A stretch of 38,896 nt of DNA from Rhodovulum sp. PH10. Its GTDB lineage: Bacteria > Pseudomonadota > Alphaproteobacteria > Rhizobiales > Xanthobacteraceae. How positions within the stretch are numbered: the stretch's first letter is position 1; each line of letters starts with the position of its first letter. The notes under the pieces were generated by a model. That model worked only from the letters and a program-made list of their open reading frames with translations. It did not search any database and had not been told where the DNA came from. Position numbers and translations under genes: made by a program. Positions 22,607 through 30,825 of the stretch are shown one piece after another. Where the stretch lies: NCBI RefSeq assembly GCF_000293785.1, contig NZ_AKZI01000029.1, positions 1-38,896 on the forward strand. The letters run 5' to 3'.

Positions 22607-24859
22607 TCAGAATCTCGCGCGCGTGCCGACGTAGAAGGCGCGGCCGTCGCCCGGCAGAAACGCCGCCTGATCGGCGCGGCTGGCGCGGCCGAGCGTCAGC
22701 GTCGAACTGGCAAAAGTTTCGTCGAACACGTTGCGCACCTCGAAAAATCCGCTCCAGCGGGCGGTCGGCCACACGGCGCCGAGCGGCGTCCCGGCGACCC
22801 ATTCCGGATCGAGGTCGAGGTGGGTGCGCGCATTCACGACGGCGAAGGCTTCGGAGAACAGCGTGTTCGCGTTGTCGACCGGCAGATCGTCCGGCACCCA
22901 CTGCACCTCGCCCTCGAGCCACCAGTTTTGCCGCGCGTACCACCTCAGCGCTGCGTCCACCACGTGACGCGGCGCCCCGGCGATGCGGCCGTCGCCGTAG
23001 AGCGGATCGTCGTCGAAACGAAAATCCTGATAGGTGTAGGTCACCCGCGCCGACAGCGTGTCGGTGAGGCGCACGCGTCCGCCGAGCTCGATGCCGAAAT
23101 GATGCGTCCGGTCGGCATTCGCGGTGGTGGTCGCGCCCGACACGTTGGTGCTTCTGATCAGCTCGTCGTCGAGCCAGGAATAATAGGTGGTGACGTCCCA
23201 GGCGAAGCGGCCGTGCTCGCCGCGCCAGCCGATTTCTGCCGTCACCGCGTGCTGCGCCTCGAGGTCGGGGGTGGAAAAGCCGGTCGGGCCGGTGTTCGGC
23301 GTGCCGCCCGTGGCTTCGAGCAGATCGTCGAAGGTCGGCGCCTCGGTGGTCCTGCTCACCGCGACGAAGGCGAGGTTTTTCGGGGCGAACGCCCAGGTCA
23401 GCGCGAGGCTCGGGTTCCACGATTCGTAGCTGCGCGAGAAGCTGGTGTCGGTGGCGGCGACCAGGCCGGTGGCGCCGGTCACCGCGTTCAACGTCGGGCG
23501 AAAGGCCTGGTCGAACGTGTCGGTGTTGTCGCGGGTGGCGCGGACATAGGACATCGCCGGCGACAGCGTGAACGCGCCGAGCGGCAGGTTGACGCCCGAC
23601 CACAGCGACAGCGTGTCGGCGTCGAGATCGTTGCTGCCGTAGGTCGTGGTCCTGTTGCCGCGAAAATTGTTCGCCCAGGTCCGCTCGGCGCTGCCGACGA
23701 CATAGGTCGCGGTCGTCTCGAACAGCGGCAAAGGTGCTGCGGCATCCGGCCGGTAGGCCCAGCGCAAGGACCCGGTGAAATCGCCGCCGTCGGTCAGCCG
23801 GTAGCCGGTGCCGACCGGGAAGCGGAAGGTGTCGTCGGTGTCGGTGTAGCCGAGCGCGAGATCGAGCACGTTCGCCCCGAAGGTGGCGGTGGTGCGTGAG
23901 CCGATGCGGGCCTGCTCGGTGGTGCGGCGCGGGTGGTCGCGAAGCGCGTTGGGGCCGGGCTCGGTCGGCTTGCCGCCGACGATCACCGGGCCGGGGGCGG
24001 CCTGGGTCGGGTCGGCCATCATCCGCTGCCACGACAGCGGGCCGGCGATCTCGAAGTCGAGGTCGGTGTAGCCGACGAAGACGCGGGTCGAGAGGCTGTC
24101 GCTCAGTTTTGCGCCGGCATTGGCGGAAAAATTCGTGCGGTCGGAGCCGTTCCAGGTACGGAAGCCGTCGCGCTGGCCATAACTGTATTGGACGAGCGCG
24201 TCGTGGTCGCCCTGGCGCAGGCCGCCCTGAATGGCGGTGCGGACATAGCCGAAGCTGCCGCCCTCGACCGAAAGGTCGACGCCGGGCGCGGTCGAGCCGG
24301 TCGGCGAGACGAAGTTGATCGCGCCGCCGAGCGTGCCGGCGCCGAGCCGGTTCGCGGTGTAGCCGCGAAACACCTCGAAGAAGGCCGCCTGGCGCGGATC
24401 GATCAGCCCGACGATGTACGAGCCGTCGGCGCGGTTGATCGGCAGGCCGTCCTGAAGGATTTGCAGGCCGCGCTCGGTCGGGTTCGACGACAGGCCGGAG
24501 CCGCGGATATTGATCTTCGGCTGATCGTTGCCGCCGAGAAAGCTCGCGGCGATCACGCCCGGCACGGTGGCGAGCGAATCGGCGATCGACACGTCGGCGC
24601 GGCCGGCGAGCTCTCGTGTCGCGACCACCGCGGTGCCGCCGCCGGTCGCCTCGAGCCTGCGGCGCGCCTCGGCCTCGCTGCTGGCCGCGGGGGGCGCGGC
24701 GGGGCCGGGTGCAACCGCCTCCACCGTCAGCGCCGGCAAGGTCACGGTGCTGCCGGGCGTCGCCGACTGGGCGACGGCGTCGGAGGCGTCGGACGCGGCG
24801 GCGAGCAGGGCGGCGAGCGACACCGCCGTGGCGGCGATCGACGGGCGGGAACGAGGCAC
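22607..24859 (-). CDS. TonB-dependent outer-membrane receptor
   Basis: The 750-residue protein has a signal peptide (SIAATAVSLAALLAAASDA), a TonB-box-like region (TVTLPALTVEA), and a plug domain with ADSLATVPGV, PKINIRGSGLSSNPTERG, LQILQDGLPINRADGS and GTLGGAINFVSP. A 22-strand barrel follows, ending in RARF with a terminal Phe. It imports a ligand, probably an iron chelate, across the outer membrane using TonB energy; the ligand cannot be told. No TonB, ABC transporter or regulator is next to it. I chose GTG at 24859, with GGAG seven bases upstream and the signal peptide directly after; a 46-residue longer ATG start is possible but would bury the signal. Confidence 0.9.
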   Translation of the reverse strand: MPRSRPSIAATAVSLAALLAAASDASDAVAQSATPGSTVTLPALTVEAVAPGPAAPPAASSEAEARRRLEATGGGTAVVATRELAGRADVSIADSLATVPGVIAASFLGGNDQPKINIRGSGLSSNPTERGLQILQDGLPINRADGSYIVGLIDPRQAAFFEVFRGYTANRLGAGTLGGAINFVSPTGSTAPGVDLSVEGGSFGYVRTAIQGGLRQGDHDALVQYSYGQRDGFRTWNGSDRTNFSANAGAKLSDSLSTRVFVGYTDLDFEIAGPLSWQRMMADPTQAAPGPVIVGGKPTEPGPNALRDHPRRTTEQARIGSRTTATFGANVLDLALGYTDTDDTFRFPVGTGYRLTDGGDFTGSLRWAYRPDAAAPLPLFETTATYVVGSAERTWANNFRGNRTTTYGSNDLDADTLSLWSGVNLPLGAFTLSPAMSYVRATRDNTDTFDQAFRPTLNAVTGATGLVAATDTSFSRSYESWNPSLALTWAFAPKNLAFVAVSRTTEAPTFDDLLEATGGTPNTGPTGFSTPDLEAQHAVTAEIGWRGEHGRFAWDVTTYYSWLDDELIRSTNVSGATTTANADRTHHFGIELGGRVRLTDTLSARVTYTYQDFRFDDDPLYGDGRIAGAPRHVVDAALRWYARQNWWLEGEVQWVPDDLPVDNANTLFSEAFAVVNARTHLDLDPEWVAGTPLGAVWPTARWSGFFEVRNVFDETFASSTLTLGRASRADQAAFLPGDGRAFYVGTRARF

Positions 24860-24866
24860 GGTCGGG

Positions 24867-24870
24867 CTCC
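24867..24870 (-). promoter_or_regulatory. Ribosome binding site supporting the GTG start of the TonB receptor
   Basis: GGAG on the minus strand ends seven bases before the GTG at 24859. It decides the start, since no ATG lies near the signal peptide. Confidence 0.55.
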
Positions 24871-25156
24871 GGGGGGCGAGGGATCGCGGACGAGAGTCCG
24901 GCCGGGCGACGCCGGTGGCAATCGGGACTTGTCCGATCACCCCCGCAAAGCCGGTATGAAAGGCACCGGACGGCGCCGAATGCGACCGGAAAGCCACAGC
25001 TTTTCGGATTCGTCCGGGTGTCTTCGAACCGCCACGGCAAATCCTCGCCGTCGCCTTTCCCGCACGCTATCGGGCTCGGCCACCATCCGCCGGTTCCGGC
25101 GTTTCGCGGCAGGCCGCGCGCCGCGGCTGCCGTCCTTGCCCGAGGCCCCGAAAACA

Positions 25157-25513
25157 ATGCCCCCGCTGCTCGCGTCGCCCTATGTGTCGCCGGTGCTGCT
25201 GCTCGTCTGCTCCAACGTGTTCATGACCACCGCCTGGTACTGGCATCTCCGCTTCCGCGAGGTGCCGCTGTGGCAGGTGGTGCTGATCTCGTGGGGGCTC
25301 GCGCTGATCGAGTACTGCCTGGCGGTGCCGGCGAATCGCTGGGGCGCGACCGTTTACGCGCCGGCGCAGCTGAAGACCATCCAGGAGGTGATCACGCTCG
25401 TGGTGTTCGCCGGCTTCTCGTGGCTCTACCTGAACCAGCCTCTCGCCTGGAACCACCTGGTCGGCTTCGCCTTCGTGGGGGTCGGGGCGTTCTTCGTCTT
25501 CCACCGCTGGTGA
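25157..25513 (+). CDS. DUF486 (DMT-like) small membrane protein
   Basis: The 118-residue protein has four membrane helices. The pattern SPVLLLVCSNVFMTTAWYWHL, SWGLALIEYCLAVPANRWG, LKTIQEVITLVVFAGFSWLYL and HLVGFAFVGVGAFFVFH is the full DUF486 family. DUF486 is distantly related to drug/metabolite transporters; its function is not known. Length is normal. The ATG at 25157 starts the first helix region. It converges on the next minus-strand gene across a short inverted repeat. Confidence 0.9.
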   Translation: MPPLLASPYVSPVLLLVCSNVFMTTAWYWHLRFREVPLWQVVLISWGLALIEYCLAVPANRWGATVYAPAQLKTIQEVITLVVFAGFSWLYLNQPLAWNHLVGFAFVGVGAFFVFHRW

Positions 25514-25531
25514 ACGGCTCCCGAGAGGCGA

Positions 25532-25563
25532 GACGGGACGCCGCGGCGAGGCGACGTCCCGTC
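25532..25563. terminator. Inverted repeat between convergent genes
   Basis: Perfect 9-bp arms gacgggacg (25532-25540) and cgtcccgtc (25555-25563) enclose a 14-base loop in the 69-base gap between two convergent genes. No strong T-run follows on either strand, so it is a likely but not classical terminator. Confidence 0.5.
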
Positions 25564-25582
25564 CGAGTTTCCGAACCGGCTC

Positions 25583-25876
25583 TCAGCGGCTGCGCGGCGG
25601 GTGCACCATGCCGGTGACCAGCACCGTGAGGCCGCCCAGCGCGACCAGCGCCAGGCTGACGAGACCGGCGGCGGGCAGCCCGCCCGAGCCGTAGTCGGTC
25701 GGCGTCAGCGGACGCGCCTCGGCGACCTGGATGGTCACGGCCAGCACGACGGCGATCGACACGACGAGCGTCACGGCGGTCAGCAGCTGCGCGGCGAGCG
25801 CGACGCTGCGGTAGCGCTCCGGGCGCTCGTTGCGGGAGGACTGCAAGCCGGAAGAGAGGGGGTGAGAGACGTGCAT
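25583..25876 (-). CDS. Hypothetical two-helix membrane protein
   Basis: I do not recognise the family of this 97-residue product. An N-terminal polar part (1-23, with RNERPERYRS) is followed by a helix at about 24-52 and a second at about 67-91, joined by a loop TPTDYGSGGLP; the end is basic. The pattern suggests both ends face the cytoplasm. No strong ribosome binding site precedes the ATG at 25876, so the start is uncertain. A perfect CtrA-type box lies 114 bases upstream. Confidence 0.6.
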   Translation of the reverse strand: MHVSHPLSSGLQSSRNERPERYRSVALAAQLLTAVTLVVSIAVVLAVTIQVAEARPLTPTDYGSGGLPAAGLVSLALVALGGLTVLVTGMVHPPRSR

Positions 25877-25990
25877 GGCGACGACCGTTACGCGGTGATG
25901 ACTGGGACTCTATGGCCGAAGATCGGGGCCTCGGCTGGACGCAATCGGGGCGATCGCGGCGAGCTTTCGAGGCAAACCCGAGGCACCGTA

Positions 25991-26005
25991 TTAACGAGGG
26001 GTTAA
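25991..26005. promoter_or_regulatory. Perfect CtrA-type binding box TTAA-N7-TTAA
   Basis: TTAA (25991-25994), seven bases, TTAA (26002-26005) is an exact match to the consensus of the alphaproteobacterial cell-cycle regulator CtrA, in a genome where TTAA is rare. It precedes the minus-strand two-helix protein gene by 114 bases. Confidence 0.6.
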
Positions 26006-26170
26006 TGAACCTTTGCGAGTCCCGGGCCCGTCCCCTCGTTTCTCTCGTGTGGCCGCGAACGGGCACGCGGGCGCCGGCGGCCGCCGGTGCTCGGGAGAGG
26101 CGGAAACGGCCCGTGGCGCGACCGGCCGGGAGCCGGGGTGGTGCGGCGTCGCGCCGACCGTCCCGGCCGC

Positions 26171-26206
26171 GACGCGGGCCGAGATGCGGGCCGAGATGCG
26201 GGCCGA
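26171..26206. repeat. 12-bp tandem repeat, three copies
   Basis: Three units of ga(c/t)gcgggccga run from 26171 to 26206, followed by a partial fourth. They lie about 45 bases past the flavin reductase stop codon. Confidence 0.65.
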
Positions 26207-26248
26207 GACGCCGGCGGGCGAGCCTGCGGGCGCGCCCGCGGGCGTCGC

Positions 26249-26815
26249 TCACTCGTCCAGCATGTCGGGGCGGAACCGCTTGCGCCAGCGCGAGGTGTTT
26301 TCGCCCGACACCATGAACACGCCGTCGCCCCGGTAATGGATCGTGCGCGGCCAGCGCGGCGAGGTGGCGACGTGCGCCTTCACCACCTCGAAGACGAACA
26401 GGTTGTAGCGCTCGATCGGTCTCGCATCGGCGAGCCGGCACTCGAAGCTCGCGAAGCACTCGGCGATCAGCGGCGCCGACACCTGCTCGCCGGGCTCCGC
26501 CGTGAGCCCGAATTTCTCGAACTTGTCGACGTCGCGGCCGGAGCAGTTGCCGATGTCGACCACGGTCGAGGCCATCTCCACCGTCGGCACGTTGATCACC
26601 GCGACCTTGCTCTTGCGGATCATCTGGTGGGAGTGGTTCTGGTCCCACACGTAGCAGCCGACCAGCGACGGCTCGAACCCCATGATCATGTGCCAGCCGA
26701 GCGTCATCACGTTGCGCTCGCCCTCGAAGGCGGAGCTCAGCAGCACGATCGGACCCGGCTCGAGCAGCCGGCGGACCTGCCACACCGGGGCATCGGCCTT
26801 CACGAACGGTTTCAT
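26249..26815 (-). CDS. Flavin reductase-like (FMN-binding split barrel) protein
   Basis: The 188-residue product fits the flavin reductase-like domain. Landmarks are PGPIVLLSSAFEGERNVMTLGW near the start, where FMN-contacting residues lie, PSLVGCYVWDQNHSHQMIRKS, VAVINVPTVE, and IAECFASFECRL, with the closing FMVSGENTSRWRKRF. Members are NAD(P)H:flavin oxidoreductases or FMN-binding proteins of unknown substrate; no partner monooxygenase is adjacent. The ATG at 26815 fits the family length. It is divergent from the DprE1-like gene. Confidence 0.88.
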   Translation of the reverse strand: MKPFVKADAPVWQVRRLLEPGPIVLLSSAFEGERNVMTLGWHMIMGFEPSLVGCYVWDQNHSHQMIRKSKVAVINVPTVEMASTVVDIGNCSGRDVDKFEKFGLTAEPGEQVSAPLIAECFASFECRLADARPIERYNLFVFEVVKAHVATSPRWPRTIHYRGDGVFMVSGENTSRWRKRFRPDMLDE

Positions 26816-26970
26816 GGCTGCTCTCCCGCGCCCGGGCTCGTGTCGCGCCGGCTCGCATCGCGCCGGCCTTTGGTCGCCGGCCGGGCGGCCGGTGGGCCTT
26901 CACAACGCGGGCCGAACGTTGCATGACTCGCACGGCCTCGCCAAGGCGGCGAGCGCAGGGCGGGAAACAC

Positions 26971-28350
26971 ATGACGACGCAGGCGTCGAAGCTGTCCGAG
27001 GTGTCCAAGCTGTCCGATGTCTCCTCCTGGGGCCGGCGGGGCCGCGTGCCGCACCACGTGCTGCGGCCGTCCTTTCTCGACGACGCGACTGCCGCCGTCG
27101 CCGATGCGACCGCCGCGCTGGAGGGCGACGGGCCGCCGCTGCTCGCCTTCGGGCTCGGCCGCTCCTATGGCGACGTCTGCCTCAATGCGAACGGCCGCCT
27201 GCTGGTCACCGACCGTCTCGACCGCCTCCAGCACTTCGATGCGTCGGCAGGCGTGGTGCGCGCGGAGGCCGGCCTCTCGCTCGATCATCTGTTGCGGGTG
27301 ATCGTGCCGCGCGGCTGGTTTCTGCCGGTGACGCCGGGCACGAAATTCGTGACGCTGGGAGGTGCCGTCGCCAACGACGTGCACGGCAAGAACCACGAGC
27401 ATGCCGGCTCGTTCGGCGTGCACGTGAGACGGCTCGGCCTCTTCCGCTCGACCGGCGAGACGCTCACGCTGTCGCGCGAGGAGAATGCCGAGCTGTTTGC
27501 CGCCACGGTCGGCGGGCTCGGCCTCACCGGGCTGATCACCTGGGTCGAGCTGGACCTCGCGCCGATCAAGTCGTCGCGGCTCGAGACCGAGACGATCGAC
27601 ATTCCCGATCTCGACGGCTTCTTCCGTATCGCCGAGGAGACCTCGCGGGCGGGCGAGGCGTGGCCGTTCACCGTCGCCTGGGTCGACTGCCTCGCCTCGG
27701 GCAGCGGGCTCGGCCGTGGCCTGTTCATGCGCAGCCGCTTCGTGCCGGAGGGCGGCCTCGCCGTCCATCGCGACCCGAAAATCACCGTGCCGCTCGACGC
27801 CCCGGGCTTCCTGCTCAACGGCCTGACGATGCGCGCCTTCAACGGCCTCTATCGCAACCGCCCCTTTGCACGCGGACGCAAGGTCCAGCACTACGATCCG
27901 GTGTTCTATCCGCTCGACGCGATCGGCGGCTGGAACCGGCTGTACGGCAAGCGCGGCTTCTATCAGCACCAGTCGGTGATCCCGTTCCCGCAGGCGCGCG
28001 ACACCGTGAAGCGGCTTCTGGAGACCACCGCCGCGGCGGGGCAGGGGTCGTTCCTCTCGGTGCTCAAGCTGATGGGCGACAGGGCGTCGTCCGGCCTGCT
28101 GTCGTTCCCGCGCGCCGGCGCGACGCTGGCGCTCGATTTCCCCGACAAGGGCGAGGCGACCCGCGGGCTGCTGCTGCGGCTCGCCGAGATCGTGCTGGAG
28201 GCGGGCGGCCGCCTCTATCCCGCCAAGGACGCCGTGATGACGCCGGAGATGTTCCGCGCCGGATATCCCGACTGGCAAAAGGTCGCCGCCTTGCGTGATC
28301 CGAGAATACGATCCGATTTCTGGCGGCGCGTGACGGGAGAGCCGGCATGA
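26971..28350 (+). CDS. dprE1: DprE1-like FAD-dependent polyprenylphosphoryl-ribose 2'-oxidase
   Basis: The 459-residue flavoenzyme of the VAO/FAD_binding_4 type has FGLGRSYGDVCLN (60-72), then PGTKFVTLGGAVANDVHGKN with HEHAGSFG up to about residue 149, very close to the pattern of mycobacterial DprE1. A C-terminal D-arabinono-lactone-oxidase-like part carries YQHQSVIPFP. DprE1 oxidises the 2'-OH of polyprenylphosphoryl ribose, the first half of epimerisation to arabinose. The partner reductase follows, coupled by ATGA. I chose the ATG at 26971 (purine-rich stretch upstream) over one 48 bases earlier. An 18-bp tandem duplication (26986-27021) gives SKLSEV-SKLSDV at the N-terminus. Confidence 0.85.
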   Translation: MTTQASKLSEVSKLSDVSSWGRRGRVPHHVLRPSFLDDATAAVADATAALEGDGPPLLAFGLGRSYGDVCLNANGRLLVTDRLDRLQHFDASAGVVRAEAGLSLDHLLRVIVPRGWFLPVTPGTKFVTLGGAVANDVHGKNHEHAGSFGVHVRRLGLFRSTGETLTLSREENAELFAATVGGLGLTGLITWVELDLAPIKSSRLETETIDIPDLDGFFRIAEETSRAGEAWPFTVAWVDCLASGSGLGRGLFMRSRFVPEGGLAVHRDPKITVPLDAPGFLLNGLTMRAFNGLYRNRPFARGRKVQHYDPVFYPLDAIGGWNRLYGKRGFYQHQSVIPFPQARDTVKRLLETTAAAGQGSFLSVLKLMGDRASSGLLSFPRAGATLALDFPDKGEATRGLLLRLAEIVLEAGGRLYPAKDAVMTPEMFRAGYPDWQKVAALRDPRIRSDFWRRVTGEPA

Positions 28351-29090
28351 GCGCGAAAAACATCCTCGTGCTCGGCGCCGTCTCGGCGATCGCCCAAGCC
28401 TATGCCCGGCAGCGGGCACCGAGCGGCGCGCGCTTTTTGCTGGTCGGCCGCGACGCCGCCCGGCTCGCGCCGATCGCCTCGGACCTCGTTGCCCGCGGTG
28501 CGGCGGGGGCCGACACGGCGGTGGCGGATCTCGCCGAGACCGACGCGATCGAGACCCGGCTCGCCGAGTGGCGCCAAAATTTCGGCGCGCCCGACGAGGT
28601 GTTGATCGCCTATGGCGCGCTCGGCGATCAGGCCGAGAGCGAAAAGAACCTCGACATCGCGCGAAAAGCGATCGAGGTCGGCTTCACCAGCGTCGCGATG
28701 TGGGTGCTGGCGCTCCTGAAGGCGCGCGCGCCCGACGCGCCGCTGACGCTCGCGGTGATCGGCTCGGTCGCCGGCGACCGCGGCCGCGCCAGCAACTTCG
28801 TCTACGGCGCCGCCAAGGGCGGGCTCGACCGCTTCCTCGAGGGCGTGACGCACGCGAACGCCGGCACGCCGGTGCACGTCGTCACGGTGAAGCCCGGCTT
28901 CGTCGACACGCCGATGACCGACGGTTTGCCGAAGGGCCCGCTGTTCGCGTCGCCCGACCGCGTCGCCGCCGACATCGTCAGCGCGATCGAGAAGCGGCGC
29001 CGGGTGGTCTACACGCCGTGGTTCTGGTTCGTCATCATGACGATCATCCGCCACCTGCCGTGGTTCGTGTTTCGGCGGATGAAGATCTGA
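28347..29090 (+). CDS. dprE2: DprE2-like SDR, polyprenylphosphoryl-2-keto-ribose reductase
   Basis: The 247-residue SDR begins KNILVLGAVSAIAQAYARQ, whose glycine motif is altered as in DprE2-type enzymes. AYGALGDQ, the catalytic Ser in VIGSVAGDRGRASNFVYG, and Tyr/Lys in VYGAAKGGL follow, then VKPGFVDTPMT. A hydrophobic C-terminus (FWFVIMTIIRHLPWFVF) probably touches the membrane, fitting a lipid-linked substrate. With DprE1 it would reduce the 2-keto intermediate to the arabinose epimer. Its ATG overlaps the dprE1 stop. It ends three bases from the convergent HAD-UbiA gene. Confidence 0.85.
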   Translation: MSAKNILVLGAVSAIAQAYARQRAPSGARFLLVGRDAARLAPIASDLVARGAAGADTAVADLAETDAIETRLAEWRQNFGAPDEVLIAYGALGDQAESEKNLDIARKAIEVGFTSVAMWVLALLKARAPDAPLTLAVIGSVAGDRGRASNFVYGAAKGGLDRFLEGVTHANAGTPVHVVTVKPGFVDTPMTDGLPKGPLFASPDRVAADIVSAIEKRRRVVYTPWFWFVIMTIIRHLPWFVFRRMKI

Positions 29091-29093
29091 TCG

Positions 29094-30569
29094 TCAGATC
29101 GAGAGCATGAAGGCGAGGCCGATCACCGCGCCCATGAGAAGGCTGGTGCGGTCCTTCAGCGCGAACACCACCGGGTCGTCGTCCAGCTCGGTGCGGTGGG
29201 CGAGCAGCCAGATCCGCATCAGCCACAGCGTCATCAGCGCCGGCACCGCATAGAGCCAGGCGAGGTGGTCGTAGAAGCCGGACGGCGCCGCGTCGTTGGC
29301 GAGATAGAGCAGCATCACCACGATCGAGCCGAGCCCGGTGCCGACGCCGAAGGCGAGCGTCAGCGGCCAGTCGGTGCCGCGATAGCCGCGCCCGGCGATG
29401 TCGGCGCCGCTCGCCACCGCCCGCATCACCTCGACGTGCCGCTTGGCGAGCGCGAGCGACACGAAGAACGCCAGCGCGAACGACAACAGCCAGGGCGACT
29501 GCGGCTGGCCGAGCACCGCCGCGCCCATCGCGACGCGTAGCGTGAACAGCGTGCCGATCACCGCGACGTCGGTCAGTGGCAACCGCTTGAGGCCGAACGA
29601 GTAGGCGGTGGTGAGCACCAGATAACAGGCGAGCAGGGCCGCGAACGGCGGCGACAGCACGAGCGCGATCGCGAGCGCCAGGAAAATCATCAGCGGTGCG
29701 GCGACCAGCCCCAGCTCGAGCCTGAGCGTGCCGGCGGCGAACGGGCGCAAGCGCTTGGTCGGGTGCTGCCGGTCGGCGGCGAGGTCGGCGAGATCGTTGA
29801 GGAGATAGGTGCCCGAGGCGAGCACCGACAAAAGCAAGAAGCCCAGCACCGCCGCGGCGATCTTGCCCGGATGGGTGAAATCGTGGCCGACGAACAGCGG
29901 CACGAACAGCAGCATGTTCTTCGACCACTGGTGCATCCGCAGCGCCCGCATCCACGGCATCAGGCCGGGGCGCGGACGCGACAGCTCGGCCAGCACCGGC
30001 GTGCCGCAGGCGGCGACCCGGTCGGCGACCACGCGGGCGACGTCGCACAGCACCGCGCCCTTCGCGGCCGCGAACAGCGGTAGGTCGGCCGGGCTGTCGC
30101 CGGCATAGAGGAAGCCGTCCGGAAAGTGCGCGCGCAGATGCGCGAGCTTGGTCTCGCCTTTGAGATTGTCGACCCCGTCGCTGCCGATCGCGCTGTCGAA
30201 CAGGCCGAGCGCGGCGGCGATGCCGTCGGCGATGCTCTGGTCGGCGGCGGTGACGAGATGCACCGGCCGGCCCCGCGCGCGCTCGGTGCGGATCAGCTCG
30301 ATCAGCGCCTCGCGGCACGGCAGGCCGTCGAAGTCGAGCGCGCCGTGGGCGGCGAGCCGCCGCTTGAAGGCGGCGCGGTCGCGGATGCAGGCGAGCGACG
30401 CGACGGCGGCCAAGGGATCGCGGAACAGCACGCGGCTGAAGGTCTCCACCAGCGAATCGGTCAGCAGGAGCGTGCCGTCGAGATCGACCACCAGCGGGAG
30501 TGTCGTGTCGGCGTCGAGCCCGTCGTCGGGCAGGGCGGCGGGCGGGGTGGAGGGCAGGGGCTGGTGCAA
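29094..30569 (-). CDS. HAD hydrolase-UbiA prenyltransferase fusion (polyprenyl-phosphate phosphoribosyltransferase-like)
   Basis: The 491-residue protein has two domains. Residues 25-195 are a HAD hydrolase with DLDGT (29-33), the conserved Lys in NLKGETK (near 137-141) and GDSPAD (157-162). Residues 200-491 are a UbiA-type membrane transferase of about eight helices with NDLADLAAD (258-266), HPTKRLRPFA and a second Asp motif region RGYRGTDWP. Its place beside dprE1/dprE2 suggests the transferase joins a polyprenyl phosphate to phosphoribosyl pyrophosphate (as in Rv3806c/DPPR synthase) and the HAD part removes the extra phosphate; the latter is inference. No ATG is available: the best start is TTG at 30569, after an in-frame stop at 30612, with AGGA upstream. 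Confidence 0.85.
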   Translation of the reverse strand: MHQPLPSTPPAALPDDGLDADTTLPLVVDLDGTLLLTDSLVETFSRVLFRDPLAAVASLACIRDRAAFKRRLAAHGALDFDGLPCREALIELIRTERARGRPVHLVTAADQSIADGIAAALGLFDSAIGSDGVDNLKGETKLAHLRAHFPDGFLYAGDSPADLPLFAAAKGAVLCDVARVVADRVAACGTPVLAELSRPRPGLMPWMRALRMHQWSKNMLLFVPLFVGHDFTHPGKIAAAVLGFLLLSVLASGTYLLNDLADLAADRQHPTKRLRPFAAGTLRLELGLVAAPLMIFLALAIALVLSPPFAALLACYLVLTTAYSFGLKRLPLTDVAVIGTLFTLRVAMGAAVLGQPQSPWLLSFALAFFVSLALAKRHVEVMRAVASGADIAGRGYRGTDWPLTLAFGVGTGLGSIVVMLLYLANDAAPSGFYDHLAWLYAVPALMTLWLMRIWLLAHRTELDDDPVVFALKDRTSLLMGAVIGLAFMLSI

Positions 30570-30825
30570 AGGAGAGGTCCTGACGCGCGTGTCCGGGGGC
30601 TTCCGCCGTAGTCATTCCGCGGTACCCTACACTCGTCCCATCGGCAAGGCTTTGCCGCAACCGTCGCGCGCAACCGCGGGCGGCGTGCCGGTGGGCCCGA
30701 TCGCGCAGCCGAGCGTCGTCACCGAACCCGTGTCACCGAACTGTCGTGAAAGCCGTGCAAGCGGAGCGGTGGCCGGCCGGGGCGCGAGGCCGGTCCAAGG
30801 ACACAGAACCGGACAGGAGTGCGAC

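Larger units (their letters stand above)
25877..26248. other. Intergenic stretch with CtrA-type box and tandem repeat
   Basis: These 372 bases lie between two minus-strand genes. They hold a TTAA-N7-TTAA box at 25991-26005 and a 12-bp tandem repeat at 26171-26206, both listed separately, and G/C-only dyads around 26218-26245 just past the flavin reductase stop that may act as its terminator. I see no gene. Confidence 0.6.

Noticed and set aside
24860-25156. Cobalamin riboswitch upstream of the TonB receptor
   Set aside because: A CCCCCGCAA-like string is present near 24940, but on the plus strand and without the other conserved boxes in order; no B12 element could be built on either strand.
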